Assembly (NCBI RefSeq): GCF_900110105.1
Contig: NZ_FOCL01000004.1
Coordinates: 1 to 64,000 of the forward strand
Direction of reading: 5' to 3'
Origin: Mucilaginibacter gossypiicola
Lineage (GTDB): Bacteria > Bacteroidota > Bacteroidia > Sphingobacteriales > Sphingobacteriaceae
Length of the DNA: 64,000 nt
Of this stretch, positions 34,192-43,842 are shown one piece after another. The stretch's first letter is position 1; each line of letters starts with the position of its first letter. Made by a program: the position numbers and the translations under genes. Under the pieces are notes generated by a model. That model saw only the letters and a list, made by a program, of their open reading frames with translations, had not been told where the DNA came from and did not search any database.

Positions 34192-34355
34192 TTTTTATAA
34201 GTTGACAATTTTGGATGCTTTTAATTAAAAAGCACATGATTTGTAGTGGTGGCAAAACTAAACCGCCAGTGTTAAATTTATTTTAACTGAAGATATAGGC
34301 GGGCTGTTTGTATGTAACAAATGTGTAGGAAAGCGAAGCCGCGTCGTTTTTTATT

Positions 34356-34372
34356 ATTGTTAAAATGACAAT
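34356..34372. promoter_or_regulatory. ATTGTT-N5-GACAAT half-conserved operator copy
   Basis: Second copy of the ATTGTT-N5-AACAAT dyad in the 482-bp gap between phospholipase and sigma-factor genes (one mismatch). No promoter element is placed near it, so it may be an auxiliary site for the copy at 34516. Confidence 0.4.
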
Positions 34373-34494
34373 TAAAATTATTCGTAAGAACGCTGAGAAA
34401 GGTGCTGTAGCTTTCGTTTTATAGCTTTCAGGAAAGGATTTTAACGAAATGGCATTTTGTTATCAATAAAACAATTTAGCAGAATATGCTTCGC

Positions 34495-34555
34495 AATTGT
34501 TCAAAAAATATTTTAATTGTTTTTTGAACAATTAAAATAAAATATTATACCTTAG
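34495..34555 (+). promoter_or_regulatory. promoter and operator of the polysaccharide-locus sigma gene
   Basis: A perfect 14-bp inverted repeat (34495-34508 with 34520-34533) includes the dyad ATTGTT-TTTTG-AACAAT (34516-34532). TACCTTAG (34548-34555), one base from TAnnTTTG, follows 15 nt later, so the dyad sits over -33, as in the GH39 promoter. Leader ~115 nt to the sigma ATG. The rest of this 482-bp gap shows no gene. Confidence 0.55.
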
Positions 34556-34673
34556 GTTTTAATTAGCTCAATCATCCCGCTTTAAACGAGGCTAATTACC
34601 AATTATATTAATTTGAACACGGCAGAAACCGTTTTGCCATTTCTGATAAAAGTAAATACAACAGATAGAGGAG

Positions 34674-35267
34674 ATGTTGGACACAGAGATTAGGTACTTG
34701 CTTAATGACATTGCTTTAAACAGCAGCAGGACTTCTTTCAAGAGGCTCTATCTGGCTTATTATGGTAAATTATTTAGCCTGGCAAAATCATTGGTAAAGC
34801 AGGATGAACTGGCTGAAGAAATCACCAACGATGTTTTTATGAACCTTTGGGGGCGTCGTGCTTCGATAGCAGAGATCAACAACTTTACTTATTACTGCTA
34901 TACATCGGTTAAAAATAAGTCACTTACCTGTCTTGCAAAAAATCAGCTTAAGCGTGTGAATATCGATGAGGTGAATGTAGATGTTGTCGATTCAAGCGCT
35001 ACCGGCGAAGATAAGCTGGTTTATGAAGATCTTACTAAACTGATCAATACTACCTTAAACAAACTATCCGATCAATGCCGCCTTGTTTTTAAGCTGATAA
35101 AAGAGGATGGTTTGAAATATCGCGAGGTGGCCGATCTGCTTGATATCTCCATTAAAACTGTTGAATACCACATAGGCAACGCGCTGAAAACCCTTGCACA
35201 AGGGTTAAAAGACACCCAAAAAATGGCAATACCAGCCAGTCTCGAAAAAATTTCAAAAAATATTTAG
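34674..35267 (+). CDS. ECF-type RNA polymerase sigma-70 factor
   Basis: A 197-residue ECF sigma factor of the Bacteroidota PUL type: region 2 FKRLYLAYYGKLFSLAKSL...AEEITNDVFMNLWGRR and region 4 LSDQCRLVFKLIKEDGLKYREVADLLDISIKTVEYHIGNALK. Directs transcription of the SusC/SusD locus downstream when released by its anti-sigma partner. Followed after 56 nt by the FecR gene. Its own promoter carries the ATTGTT dyad. Confidence 0.93.
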   Translation: MLDTEIRYLLNDIALNSSRTSFKRLYLAYYGKLFSLAKSLVKQDELAEEITNDVFMNLWGRRASIAEINNFTYYCYTSVKNKSLTCLAKNQLKRVNIDEVNVDVVDSSATGEDKLVYEDLTKLINTTLNKLSDQCRLVFKLIKEDGLKYREVADLLDISIKTVEYHIGNALKTLAQGLKDTQKMAIPASLEKISKNI

Positions 35268-35323
35268 TCTGCCTACTGGGGTATCCCTATTATTTACAGT
35301 CTTTATATATAGAACCGTAAATA

Positions 35324-36406
35324 ATGATCAACAACATCTGGATACTTATTGGCAAAAAGTTAAATGGTGAAGCTTCGCCCGAAGAGTTACTTGAACTTGA
35401 GCAACTGTTGCAGCAACAGGAAGCAGCCGGTATGTACCCAATGGATGGGCTTGAAGCGATCTGGAAAAATGACCAGCAAGCCAGCCAGGATGAAAAGCTG
35501 TTAAACAAATGGGATGCATTTGAGGCAGAACTTGATGCCATTGAAGAAAAGGAAGCTGCAGAAGCTGCCCAGGTTATCACAATCCAAACCAAAGCAAAAA
35601 AAGCGAGGATCATCAAGCTGGCGTCGTTATTAGCCGCCGCATGTTTATTGCTGGGCGTATTTTGGTTTACCCGCAAGGAAACTATCACCACCGGGAAATC
35701 TAACGAAATAACTGCCCCTAAAAATGGTATCAGTAAAATTCAACTACCAGATGGTAGCCGGGTTTGGCTTAACATGGGCAGCAAGCTCACTTACGGTAAT
35801 GATTTCGGTACCGATCAAAGAAGGGTAAACCTTGTTGGTGAGGCATTTTTTGATGTGGTTAAAGATCCTCAGCATCCTTTTGTAGTAACTACGCCAACAA
35901 TCAGTGTCAGGGTGTTGGGTACTAAGTTTAATGTGCGCTCATACAATAATGATAAAACGTCCGAAGCCGCACTCATTCGCGGTAAAATAGAACTTACCGT
36001 TTTAAGAAATCCCGAAAAGAAGATCATCCTTAATCCCTCAGAAAAACTTACGATAATCAACAATCAGGAGCCGCAAATTAAAGGTAATATTCCTACGGAT
36101 AGGATAGCCGAAGAAACACCGCTTATAGCGCTAAGCCGCATTCATCAAGCCAAAAAGGATACTTTGCCATCTGAGGCTTTATGGCTTGAAAATAAACTGG
36201 CTTTTGACGCCGAGGACTTTGAAAACATAGCCCAAAAAATGGAGCGCCGCTATAATGTAAATATTGTTTTTGAAAATGAAGATGTTAAAAAGCTGCGCTT
36301 TACCGGCAAGTTTGAAAAAGAACCAATTAACAAAGCTTTGTTGTACCTGCAAAGGACAGCGGCGTTCCATTATAAAATAGACACTAACCAAATTGTAATT
36401 TATTAA
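35324..36406 (+). CDS. FecR family anti-sigma factor
   Basis: A 360-residue single-pass inner-membrane protein: cytoplasmic N-terminal ~90 residues that hold the sigma factor, one transmembrane helix (about 94-112, LASLLAAACLLLGVFWF), then the periplasmic FecR domain (ISKIQLPDGSRVWLNMGSKL..., VGEAFFDV, LGTKFNVRSY) and a C-terminal STN-like DUF4974 domain (ENIAQKMERRYNVNIVFENEDV). It relays loading of the SusC transporter to the sigma factor. Standard length. Confidence 0.92.
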   Translation: MINNIWILIGKKLNGEASPEELLELEQLLQQQEAAGMYPMDGLEAIWKNDQQASQDEKLLNKWDAFEAELDAIEEKEAAEAAQVITIQTKAKKARIIKLASLLAAACLLLGVFWFTRKETITTGKSNEITAPKNGISKIQLPDGSRVWLNMGSKLTYGNDFGTDQRRVNLVGEAFFDVVKDPQHPFVVTTPTISVRVLGTKFNVRSYNNDKTSEAALIRGKIELTVLRNPEKKIILNPSEKLTIINNQEPQIKGNIPTDRIAEETPLIALSRIHQAKKDTLPSEALWLENKLAFDAEDFENIAQKMERRYNVNIVFENEDVKKLRFTGKFEKEPINKALLYLQRTAAFHYKIDTNQIVIY

Positions 36407-36566
36407 TAACTAAAACTTTATGAGATAAGCCTATGCATAGAAAAGTATAAAACCTCAGGCCATAAAAAATGGGAAGATGTTCCCGCATCCCCCCATTATA
36501 ATGTGGTACAAATTAACTACCAGTCCTTCTATAAACCCAATAGTTAAATAACCTTAATGCTAAATT

Positions 36567-39500
36567 ATGAAAAAAAATGCACACCGCATTAACCCATTGC
36601 GGCTGAACCAATTTTTGAAAGTACTTCTTATGTTTAAATTTATCTGTATCCTGGTACTCGTCTCCTCGTTGCAGGCGTTTTCAAAAGGATATGGTCAGAC
36701 CCGCATCAACGTAAATTTCCAAAACGTATCGCTGAAAAAGGCGCTGAAGGAAATTGAAAAGAAGTCTGACTATCGCTTTTTGTACAACGACGACATGTTG
36801 TTGAAAAACGACATGCCCGCCAGTTTAAATACAAAAGATGCATCGCTTGAAGAGGTGATGAAAATTGTACTTAGCAACACTAACCTGAATTATACGGTAA
36901 GCGATAATAACCTGGTTATCCTTACAGAAAAGGGAGCAGCGATGGCTCCCGGCGCTATTAACGGTAAAGTGACTGACGAGTCTGACTTGCCCATGCCTGG
37001 TGTTACTGTAAAGGTGAAAGGCACCAATGTAAGTGCCCAAACCGATTTACAGGGGCGTTATACTTTAAATATTCCAGACAGCAATACCAGTGGTGTAGTG
37101 CTCGTGTTTTCGTTTGTGGGTTATGCCTCGCAGGAAATAACAGTTAACGGCAGCTCCCTGATCAATGTGCAGTTAAAAGCAGCTTCAAACTCTTTGAATG
37201 AAGTAATTGTGGTTGGATACGGTACACAGAAAAAGGAAAACCTTACAGGCTCGGTTGCTGTGGTAAACCTTAAAGAAGCCAATAAACGTGTAACACCTGA
37301 TGTTGCGAGGGCTTTACAAGGCCAGGTTGCGGGTGTGCAGGTAAATGGTTCGGGTGTACCGGGCGAAGGTGTTTCTATCCGCATTCGCGGCGTAAGCTCG
37401 CTGATCAATAACAATCCGCTTTATATTATTGACGGCGTACCAACCATGGAACCCTTTGATTTTCCGACTACAGATATAGAAAGTTTACAGGTAATCAAAG
37501 ATGCTTCTGCAGGTGCTATTTATGGCTTCCGCGGCGCTAATGGTGTGGTGATCATCACCACCAAAAAAGGCCGTAATGGCGCCATGAAGATCAACTATAA
37601 TGGTTACGCAGGCTTCCAGAAAAATCCAAAAACATTGTCGGTTACCGATAGGGTAGGTTATCAGAAAATTGCCGATGCGGCCGAAACTAATGCTGGTTTA
37701 TCGCTGGCTCCGGGTAATGACCCATCATCAAGCAAGTTTATCAGCAACGTAAATACCGATTGGCAAAAATCCGGGTTCAGAACGGGTTATACCCAAAGTC
37801 ATGATCTGGGTTTATCCGGCGGTAACGAAAATATGAGTTATAGCGTTGCTTTTGATTACTTTAACCAAACCGGTACAACTGTATCCGGCCCTTCATATAC
37901 CCGCTATAACCTGAGCGGTAATATCCAGGGTAAAAAAGGTATCGTGTCTTTCGGTAGTAAGTTTGCTTATACTGAAGGCGACTATAACAATTTGGCCTAT
38001 CCTCACCTGCACGGAACCGGTAACCAGATAGTTGACCTTGTTACAGCTATCCCTACCATGCCTATTTATGACCCTAACCGTGTTGGAGGTTATGGTGGTG
38101 TTGATCAAAATACCCAAAGGGCAATCTCTTTGAATATCATCGGCGTAAATAACCTGTTAAACAGCACCGGGCAACGTAACCGGATGATGGCATCGGCGTG
38201 GATGGAGGTAGAATTTATTAAAAATCTGAAATACCGTCTTAGCGCAAGTTACGATCGTAACGATTTCAAGAATACTTACTTTGATCCTATTTATGACCTT
38301 GGCTGGTTTTATCCAAATACCACCGCATACTACAGTGATGCGCGCGGCAACTATTACACTGCACTTGTCGAGAATACATTAAGCTACAAGTTTGACATCA
38401 GCAAGCACCATGTAGAATTATTGGCAGGTACAGCTTATCAAAAAGATAAAAATGATAACCTGACAGGCATTGCGTACAACCTGCCTCAGCCATACTTGTT
38501 CGCGTTTGATAACGTGAGTAATACTACCGATAAAACAGTATTTGGTAACAGTAACGAGCGTAAATTTTACTCGCCAATATTTGGCCGTGTAAACTATAAC
38601 TATGACGACCGTTACCTGTTGACTGCCAACTACCGTCGCGACGGTACATCGCAGCTGCCGGAATATAACCGCTTTGGTAATTTTGCCGGTGTATCTGTGG
38701 GATGGAATATCAATAAGGAGAAATTTCTGCACCTGCCCGAAACCATCAGCCAGTTAAAGTTAAAAGCAGGTTATGGTACATTGGGTAACGTAAATGCCCT
38801 TGCATTTTATCCTTACCAGGCGGTAGTAAATGCCAATGCCAGCTATGTATTCGGCAATACCCTTGCATCGGGAGCAACTCAAACCCAGGTGTTTGATCAA
38901 ACCAATAAATGGGAGCAAAAACAAACGACTAATATTGGTTTGGATTTGAGCCTGTTTCACGATCAATTAAGCTTTTCATCAGAGTATTATATCAACAAGA
39001 TCAAAGGCATCCTGTTATCAGTACCTATTCCGGTTTCGGTAGGGGCTATCAACACGCCGCTGGTTAATGCCGCTTCGTTTACCAATAAAGGCATCGAGTT
39101 TACAGTCACTTATCGCAGCAGGGATACCGGTCCGTTCAATTACACCATTAGTGCAAACGCTTCAACCGTGAAAAATAAAGTAACGTCATTGGGCAATGGT
39201 GGTAACCCGATATACGGCGCATACAGCAAAACAGCTGTTGGAGGCGAAGTAGGTGAGCTGTACGCTTTTAAAACTGAAGGCATTTTTAAAGATGCGGCTG
39301 ATGTGGCGGCACATGCCACTCAAACAGGAGCAGCCCCGGGCGATGTTAAGTTTGTTGATACCAATAAAGACGGTATCATCAACGATGCCGACCGTGTTTA
39401 CTTAGGCTCGGCTATTCCTAAATTATACTATGGTTTTAACTTAAGCGCTAATTACAAAAACTTTGATGCATCAGTATTTATACAAGGCAACTATGGCAGC

Positions 39501-39911
39501 AAAATTGCCAACGGCGTGTACCAGGCTTTAATGACAGGTCAGTACACCAATGCCAGCACCGATGAGCTGAACTATTGGACTCCTAATAACACCAATACCA
39601 ATGTGCCGCGCCCAATAATCGGTGATCCTAATGCCAATAACCGCAATTCTGACAGGTTTATTCAAAGCGGCTCATATGCCCGTTTACAAACCGCGCAATT
39701 GGGGTATACGCTGCCTGCAGGTTTGTTGAACCGTACGCACGTGATCAGGAGCCTGAGAGTTTACCTGTCAGGACAAAATCTGTACACTATTACCAAGTAC
39801 AAAGGTTTCGACCCTGATTTTATTAACGATGGTACCATTAACCGTGGCTTTGATTATGGCTCGTTCCCAAATCCACGCACTTTACTGGTAGGCTTACAAT
39901 TAGGATTATAA
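36567..39911 (+). CDS. SusC/RagA-type TonB-dependent outer-membrane transporter
   Basis: A 1114-residue receptor with signal peptide, an N-terminal STN domain (INVNFQNVSLKKALKEIEKKSDYRFLYN) that talks to FecR, a carboxypeptidase-regulatory-like domain (INGKVTDESDLPMPGVTVKVKGT), the SusC plug motif (EVIVVGYGTQKKENLTGSV; ARALQGQVAGVQV) and a 22-strand barrel ending LLVGLQLGL. Imports oligosaccharides with the SusD lipoprotein. The STN domain shows that it is a sigma/anti-sigma-coupled transducer. 5' gap 160 bp. Confidence 0.95.
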   Translation: MKKNAHRINPLRLNQFLKVLLMFKFICILVLVSSLQAFSKGYGQTRINVNFQNVSLKKALKEIEKKSDYRFLYNDDMLLKNDMPASLNTKDASLEEVMKIVLSNTNLNYTVSDNNLVILTEKGAAMAPGAINGKVTDESDLPMPGVTVKVKGTNVSAQTDLQGRYTLNIPDSNTSGVVLVFSFVGYASQEITVNGSSLINVQLKAASNSLNEVIVVGYGTQKKENLTGSVAVVNLKEANKRVTPDVARALQGQVAGVQVNGSGVPGEGVSIRIRGVSSLINNNPLYIIDGVPTMEPFDFPTTDIESLQVIKDASAGAIYGFRGANGVVIITTKKGRNGAMKINYNGYAGFQKNPKTLSVTDRVGYQKIADAAETNAGLSLAPGNDPSSSKFISNVNTDWQKSGFRTGYTQSHDLGLSGGNENMSYSVAFDYFNQTGTTVSGPSYTRYNLSGNIQGKKGIVSFGSKFAYTEGDYNNLAYPHLHGTGNQIVDLVTAIPTMPIYDPNRVGGYGGVDQNTQRAISLNIIGVNNLLNSTGQRNRMMASAWMEVEFIKNLKYRLSASYDRNDFKNTYFDPIYDLGWFYPNTTAYYSDARGNYYTALVENTLSYKFDISKHHVELLAGTAYQKDKNDNLTGIAYNLPQPYLFAFDNVSNTTDKTVFGNSNERKFYSPIFGRVNYNYDDRYLLTANYRRDGTSQLPEYNRFGNFAGVSVGWNINKEKFLHLPETISQLKLKAGYGTLGNVNALAFYPYQAVVNANASYVFGNTLASGATQTQVFDQTNKWEQKQTTNIGLDLSLFHDQLSFSSEYYINKIKGILLSVPIPVSVGAINTPLVNAASFTNKGIEFTVTYRSRDTGPFNYTISANASTVKNKVTSLGNGGNPIYGAYSKTAVGGEVGELYAFKTEGIFKDAADVAAHATQTGAAPGDVKFVDTNKDGIINDADRVYLGSAIPKLYYGFNLSANYKNFDASVFIQGNYGSKIANGVYQALMTGQYTNASTDELNYWTPNNTNTNVPRPIIGDPNANNRNSDRFIQSGSYARLQTAQLGYTLPAGLLNRTHVIRSLRVYLSGQNLYTITKYKGFDPDFINDGTINRGFDYGSFPNPRTLLVGLQLGL

Positions 39912-39941
39912 AAACTGATTAACGATTTAACATTATTTATA

Positions 39942-41498
39942 ATGAAAACGATATATACAAAGGCAGTATTAACGCTATTGTTGGTAGCCGCATTTGCCAT
40001 GGGGTGTAAAAAGAGCGACCTGACTACGGTAAACCCTAACGCGCAAACAACTCAAACATTTTGGCAAAACTCCAGCGATGCTGTAAAAGGGATTAACGCT
40101 GTATATGGCAGCTTAATTATTGATGGCTCATACATGCGCTTTTCGCCGATAGTTGAAAATACAAGGGGCGATGATGCTACAAGCTACAGTCCATGGGATC
40201 AGATCTATAACATGGGTAAGTTTAACATGCAGAGCACTGGCGATGGCGTACTATTTTCATGGACGGCCTACTACCAGGGTATTTTACGTGCAAACGAGGT
40301 ACTGAAGTATGTGCCGGCCATCAACATGGATGCCGAACTGAAGAAACGTGTATTGGGTCAGGCTTATTTTCTTCGTGGATTGTACTATTTCCACCTGGCC
40401 GATTTTTATAAAAACGTGCCCATGCCGTTGGTTCCTGCTGCATCAAGTGCCGATTATTTCCAAAAACAACAACCTCAGGATGTAGTTTGGGCGCAGGTGA
40501 TCAGCGATTTTAAAGCGGCTGAAGGCATGCTGCCAACAACGTACACTGGCTTATCACCCGATGGGCAGATAGGTCGTGCTACAAAAGGAGCAGCAGCAGC
40601 ATACCTGGGTAAAACCTACCTGTTTACTAAAAAGTATGCTGAGGCAGCAGCCGAGTTTAAATCGGTAATTGATATGGGGCTTTATAGCCTTGTACCTAAT
40701 TACTATGATAACTTTTTTGCCAATAATGAAAACAATGCTGAGTCGATATTCGAAGTGCAGTTTTCAAGAGATGCTGGCGGTACTGATCTGGGCTGGGGCG
40801 GCGACCCATCATCGGGATGGGGACGTACATCTGCCCGTGCCATCACTTTTGGTGCAGCAAGTTTTGGCTTTACCGATGTGCAGCCAACGCCAGCATTGTA
40901 CAACGAATATCTGCAGGAAAAAACAACCAGCGGCGGCACAGACCCGCGTTTGGATGTAACAATGTACTACAACAAGCCCGGTGAAAAATTGTATAACCAG
41001 GATTTTGCAACCCGCTACGCAGGTAGCTCGTCATTAAACGCTTTGTTTTGCCACAAATATGAGAACGGTGATAGCGGGCAGGCTGATGAATACGACTGGA
41101 GATCGGGTATTAACGAAAGGCTCATGCGTTATGCCGATGTGCTGCTGATGTACGCCGAATGTTTGAACGAATTAGGCACTACAAACGATGCTTATCAATA
41201 CATTCAAATGGTGCGTAACCGTGTTGGTTTGCCCAACCTGGCTACCGTTAAACCGGGTATGAGCCAGGCCGAAATGCGCGAGCAGATAGGCCACGAACGT
41301 TTCCTGGAGTTTTCGCTGGAAGGTCACAGGTTTGATGATATCCGTCGCTGGGGCTGGTTGCAGGACGCAACTAAACTGGCCTGGCTTAAAGCACGTGATC
41401 CGGAATTTAATACTTATACCCCGGGTAAGGAGTATTTGCCAATACCACTTACAGAGGTACAAACCAATGTTGGTTTGGTGCAGAATACAGGGTATTAA
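39942..41498 (+). CDS. SusD/RagB-type nutrient-binding lipoprotein
   Basis: A 518-residue lipoprotein (lipobox FAMGC, Cys 22) of the SusD family: N-terminal FWQNSSDAVKGINAVYGSL, TPR-like helical core (LKKRVLGQAYFLRGLYYFHLADFY; KGAAAAYLGKTYLFTKKYAEA) and the C-terminal RHERFLEFSLEGHRFDDIRRW-type block. Forms the lid of the SusC barrel and binds glycan at the cell surface. 30 nt after SusC, one transcript. Confidence 0.94.
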   Translation: MKTIYTKAVLTLLLVAAFAMGCKKSDLTTVNPNAQTTQTFWQNSSDAVKGINAVYGSLIIDGSYMRFSPIVENTRGDDATSYSPWDQIYNMGKFNMQSTGDGVLFSWTAYYQGILRANEVLKYVPAINMDAELKKRVLGQAYFLRGLYYFHLADFYKNVPMPLVPAASSADYFQKQQPQDVVWAQVISDFKAAEGMLPTTYTGLSPDGQIGRATKGAAAAYLGKTYLFTKKYAEAAAEFKSVIDMGLYSLVPNYYDNFFANNENNAESIFEVQFSRDAGGTDLGWGGDPSSGWGRTSARAITFGAASFGFTDVQPTPALYNEYLQEKTTSGGTDPRLDVTMYYNKPGEKLYNQDFATRYAGSSSLNALFCHKYENGDSGQADEYDWRSGINERLMRYADVLLMYAECLNELGTTNDAYQYIQMVRNRVGLPNLATVKPGMSQAEMREQIGHERFLEFSLEGHRFDDIRRWGWLQDATKLAWLKARDPEFNTYTPGKEYLPIPLTEVQTNVGLVQNTGY

Positions 41499-41523
41499 TA
41501 AAAAAGCGCAGGGGCGCTTTAAG

Positions 41524-41629
41524 TTCCCCTCTTGAGAGGGGGCGCGTAGGAATGAGCGAAAGCAGGGGTGTGTTATACGGGCGATGCTTGGAGCAGAAAC
41601 ACACCCCTACACCCCTCTCAAGAGGGGAA
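41524..41629. repeat. 106-bp MITE-like element with 18-bp perfect terminal inverted repeats
   Basis: Ends are TTCCCCTCTTGAGAGGGG (41524-41541) and its exact complement (41612-41629); each end is itself a hairpin. An inner inverted pair AGGGGTGTGTT/AACACACCCCT (41564-41574, 41598-41608) is nested inside. It lies between the SusD and GH43 genes and may modulate the transcript. The tail GGGGAATCGCA resembles a stretch at 335-345 next to the IS1595 fragment. Confidence 0.75.
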
Positions 41630-41714
41630 TCGCACAATCCCGTGCTTTTCTCGAAGGTTAATATATAAACAAATAAAAAATTCTCTTCTGTAGGAGGAGA
41701 TATAGAGACGGCTT

Positions 41715-43202
41715 ATGAAAGCGAAAAATCTATACCTAATCGTGGCGCTTGCCGCGGCCATATTTTCCTGCTCAAAAAAGGAAACACCTGTGCCAACAAC
41801 CACAAAAACTGATACTACCACCACACCGGTAACAAGCACCTTTGATATCAATAGCATCAGTGATACGTATGCCGATATAGCCGCTTTTACCTATTATCCT
41901 AAGTGGACGGTGTATAACGTGCATGATCCATCTATCAAAAAATTTGGCGATTATTACTATTGCTATAGTACTGATGTGGCTTTTGGCACCGATGTAAGAT
42001 CGGGGCTGCAAATTCGCCGGTCGAAGGATTTGGTGCAGTGGGAGTATGTGGGCTGGGTGTTTTCGTCGTTGCCGGCACAGGGCTCTGCTTATATAACAGG
42101 AAAAGGTGGTACGCCTTATAATGCTTTGTGGGCTCCATATGTAATGAAAGTGGGTTCTGAATACAGGTTGTACTATTCGCTTTCATCAGCAGTGGCACGT
42201 TTAAGTGTTATTGGTATGGCAACTGCTTCAGCTCCGGATGGCCCGTGGACAGAGAAAGGTATCGTGGTAACATCTGCTAATGATGCCAGTATCCAAACCA
42301 ACGCTATTGATCCAACGGTAATAACTACGACCAGCGGCGAGCAATATATGTACTACGGTTCGGCCTGGGATGGCATTTATATCCTGAAGCTTGATCCTTC
42401 AACAGGCCTTGCTGTTTCACCGGGTGATAAGGGGAAACGCATAGCCAACCGTGGTTTTACAGGTGGTAAATACAACGGCAATATTGAGGGTGCCGAAGTG
42501 ATCTACAATCCCGATCTGAAAAAGTATTTCCTGTTTATCAGTTATGATTGGCTGCAAACCAAATATAACGTAAGGGTAGGGCGGGCCGATAGTCCGACCG
42601 GGCCATTTTATGATTATAACGGGCACGACGTTAATACCGATGAAGATCATGGTCCGATGCTCCTTGCTCCGTATCAGTTTACCAATCAAAGCGGTTGGCA
42701 GGGTACAGGCCATTGCGCGGTGTTTGATAATGGCAGCGGGCAATATTACATGGCACACCAGGGCAGGCCGGGGATCAACTCGTACTTTATGGACCTGCAC
42801 GTTCGCAAAATATCCTGGACGCCTGATGGCTGGCCGATAGTATCGCCCGAGCGTTATGCCAACGTTGCCCAAACAACCATAGCTTCAACTGATGTAGCAG
42901 GAACCTACGAAAAAATCATACTGAATTATCACGTAGTACCGGGCTATGGGACCGAGCAAACCAATCCGGATTTTCAGGTTTCAACAACCTTTAAGCTGGA
43001 TGCAGCCGGCACTATTGATGGCAATACTGCAGATAAATGGACCTTCGCCGCTCCGTGGCTCGAACTTAAATACAGCAATGGTGACACGTATGAACTGAAA
43101 GTTGAGCGTGAGCGCGACTGGGAAAATAAAATAACATCAACCCTGATATTTACCGGGTTAGATAACCATGGCACTGCCATTTGGGGAAAGAGAAAACAAT
43201 AG
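41715..43202 (+). CDS. GH43-family glycoside hydrolase lipoprotein (arabinan-active type)
   Basis: A 495-residue lipoprotein (lipobox FSC, Cys 19) with the five-bladed GH43 propeller: catalytic base Asp71 in NVHDPSIKKFGDYYY, pKa-modulating Asp199 in NAIDPTVI, acid Glu258 in GNIEGAEVIYNP. A C-terminal beta domain (from about residue 395) with lipocalin-like LELKYSNGDTYELKV follows. The length and extra domain fit endo- or exo-arabinanases. It is the only degrader in the locus, so arabinan or arabinoxylan side chains are the likely substrate. Surface or periplasm. Confidence 0.9.
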   Translation: MKAKNLYLIVALAAAIFSCSKKETPVPTTTKTDTTTTPVTSTFDINSISDTYADIAAFTYYPKWTVYNVHDPSIKKFGDYYYCYSTDVAFGTDVRSGLQIRRSKDLVQWEYVGWVFSSLPAQGSAYITGKGGTPYNALWAPYVMKVGSEYRLYYSLSSAVARLSVIGMATASAPDGPWTEKGIVVTSANDASIQTNAIDPTVITTTSGEQYMYYGSAWDGIYILKLDPSTGLAVSPGDKGKRIANRGFTGGKYNGNIEGAEVIYNPDLKKYFLFISYDWLQTKYNVRVGRADSPTGPFYDYNGHDVNTDEDHGPMLLAPYQFTNQSGWQGTGHCAVFDNGSGQYYMAHQGRPGINSYFMDLHVRKISWTPDGWPIVSPERYANVAQTTIASTDVAGTYEKIILNYHVVPGYGTEQTNPDFQVSTTFKLDAAGTIDGNTADKWTFAAPWLELKYSNGDTYELKVERERDWENKITSTLIFTGLDNHGTAIWGKRKQ

Positions 43203-43224
43203 GTTTGTTTTTATATAGGTTGGT

Positions 43225-43257
43225 AGCCCTTCGGTTTAATTACTGAGGGGCTTTTTT
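43225..43257 (+). terminator. terminator of the polysaccharide locus
   Basis: An 11-bp stem (43225-43235 with 43242-43252, two wobble pairs) followed by TTTTTT. Confidence 0.75.
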
Positions 43258-43399
43258 GTTGGGATGGGGTTTAATAAATTATGTTTTTTGAATTGGGCTA
43301 TGTTGTTTAATGCCCTGGAATTGAAAATATTTTCCACAATTCATTGTTTTTCTGTTACTTATTCGTATCTTGAAAATACCAAAATTAACCTGAGTACTC

Positions 43400-43834
43400 A
43401 TGAAAAGTGTAAAGCATATCCTGGCCCGTAAGGGGAGCAATGTTACTGCCGTACCCGCCGAAACTACTGTGTTTAATGTGTTGAAGTTGATGGCCGATAA
43501 AAATATAGGATCGGTAGTGGTTACCGAAAACGGCAGATACCTGGGGCTGATGACCGAAAGGGATTACTCCCGTAAAATTATCCTGATGGGCAAACACTCC
43601 GACGAAACTACGGCCGGCGAGATCATAAGTACCAACTTCCCGAGGATCACCCCCGAGTCGTCTGTTGATGAATGTATGCTGATCATGAGCGAAAACAACA
43701 TCAGGTATTTACCGGTGTTTGATGTTGCTGATCAGTTATGTGGTATCATTTCGATGAGTGATGTGGTATACGAAACTATCCACTCGCAGAGGGAAACTAT
43801 CGAGCAATTGCACAGCTATATCCAGTCAACATAG
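43400..43834 (+). CDS. CBS domain pair protein
   Basis: A 144-residue cytoplasmic protein made of two CBS motifs (VFNVLKLMADKNIGSVVVTENGRYLGLMTERDY; ESSVDECMLIMSENNIRYLPVFDVADQLCGIISMSDVV). CBS pairs bind adenine nucleotides and act as sensors. No effector domain, so a stand-alone regulator. Single gene. Confidence 0.92.
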   Translation: MKSVKHILARKGSNVTAVPAETTVFNVLKLMADKNIGSVVVTENGRYLGLMTERDYSRKIILMGKHSDETTAGEIISTNFPRITPESSVDECMLIMSENNIRYLPVFDVADQLCGIISMSDVVYETIHSQRETIEQLHSYIQST

Positions 43835-43842
43835 GCTATTGT

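Noticed and set aside
42417..42872. 151-residue minus-strand frame within GH43
   Set aside because: Antisense to catalytic GH43 motifs; no independent evidence.
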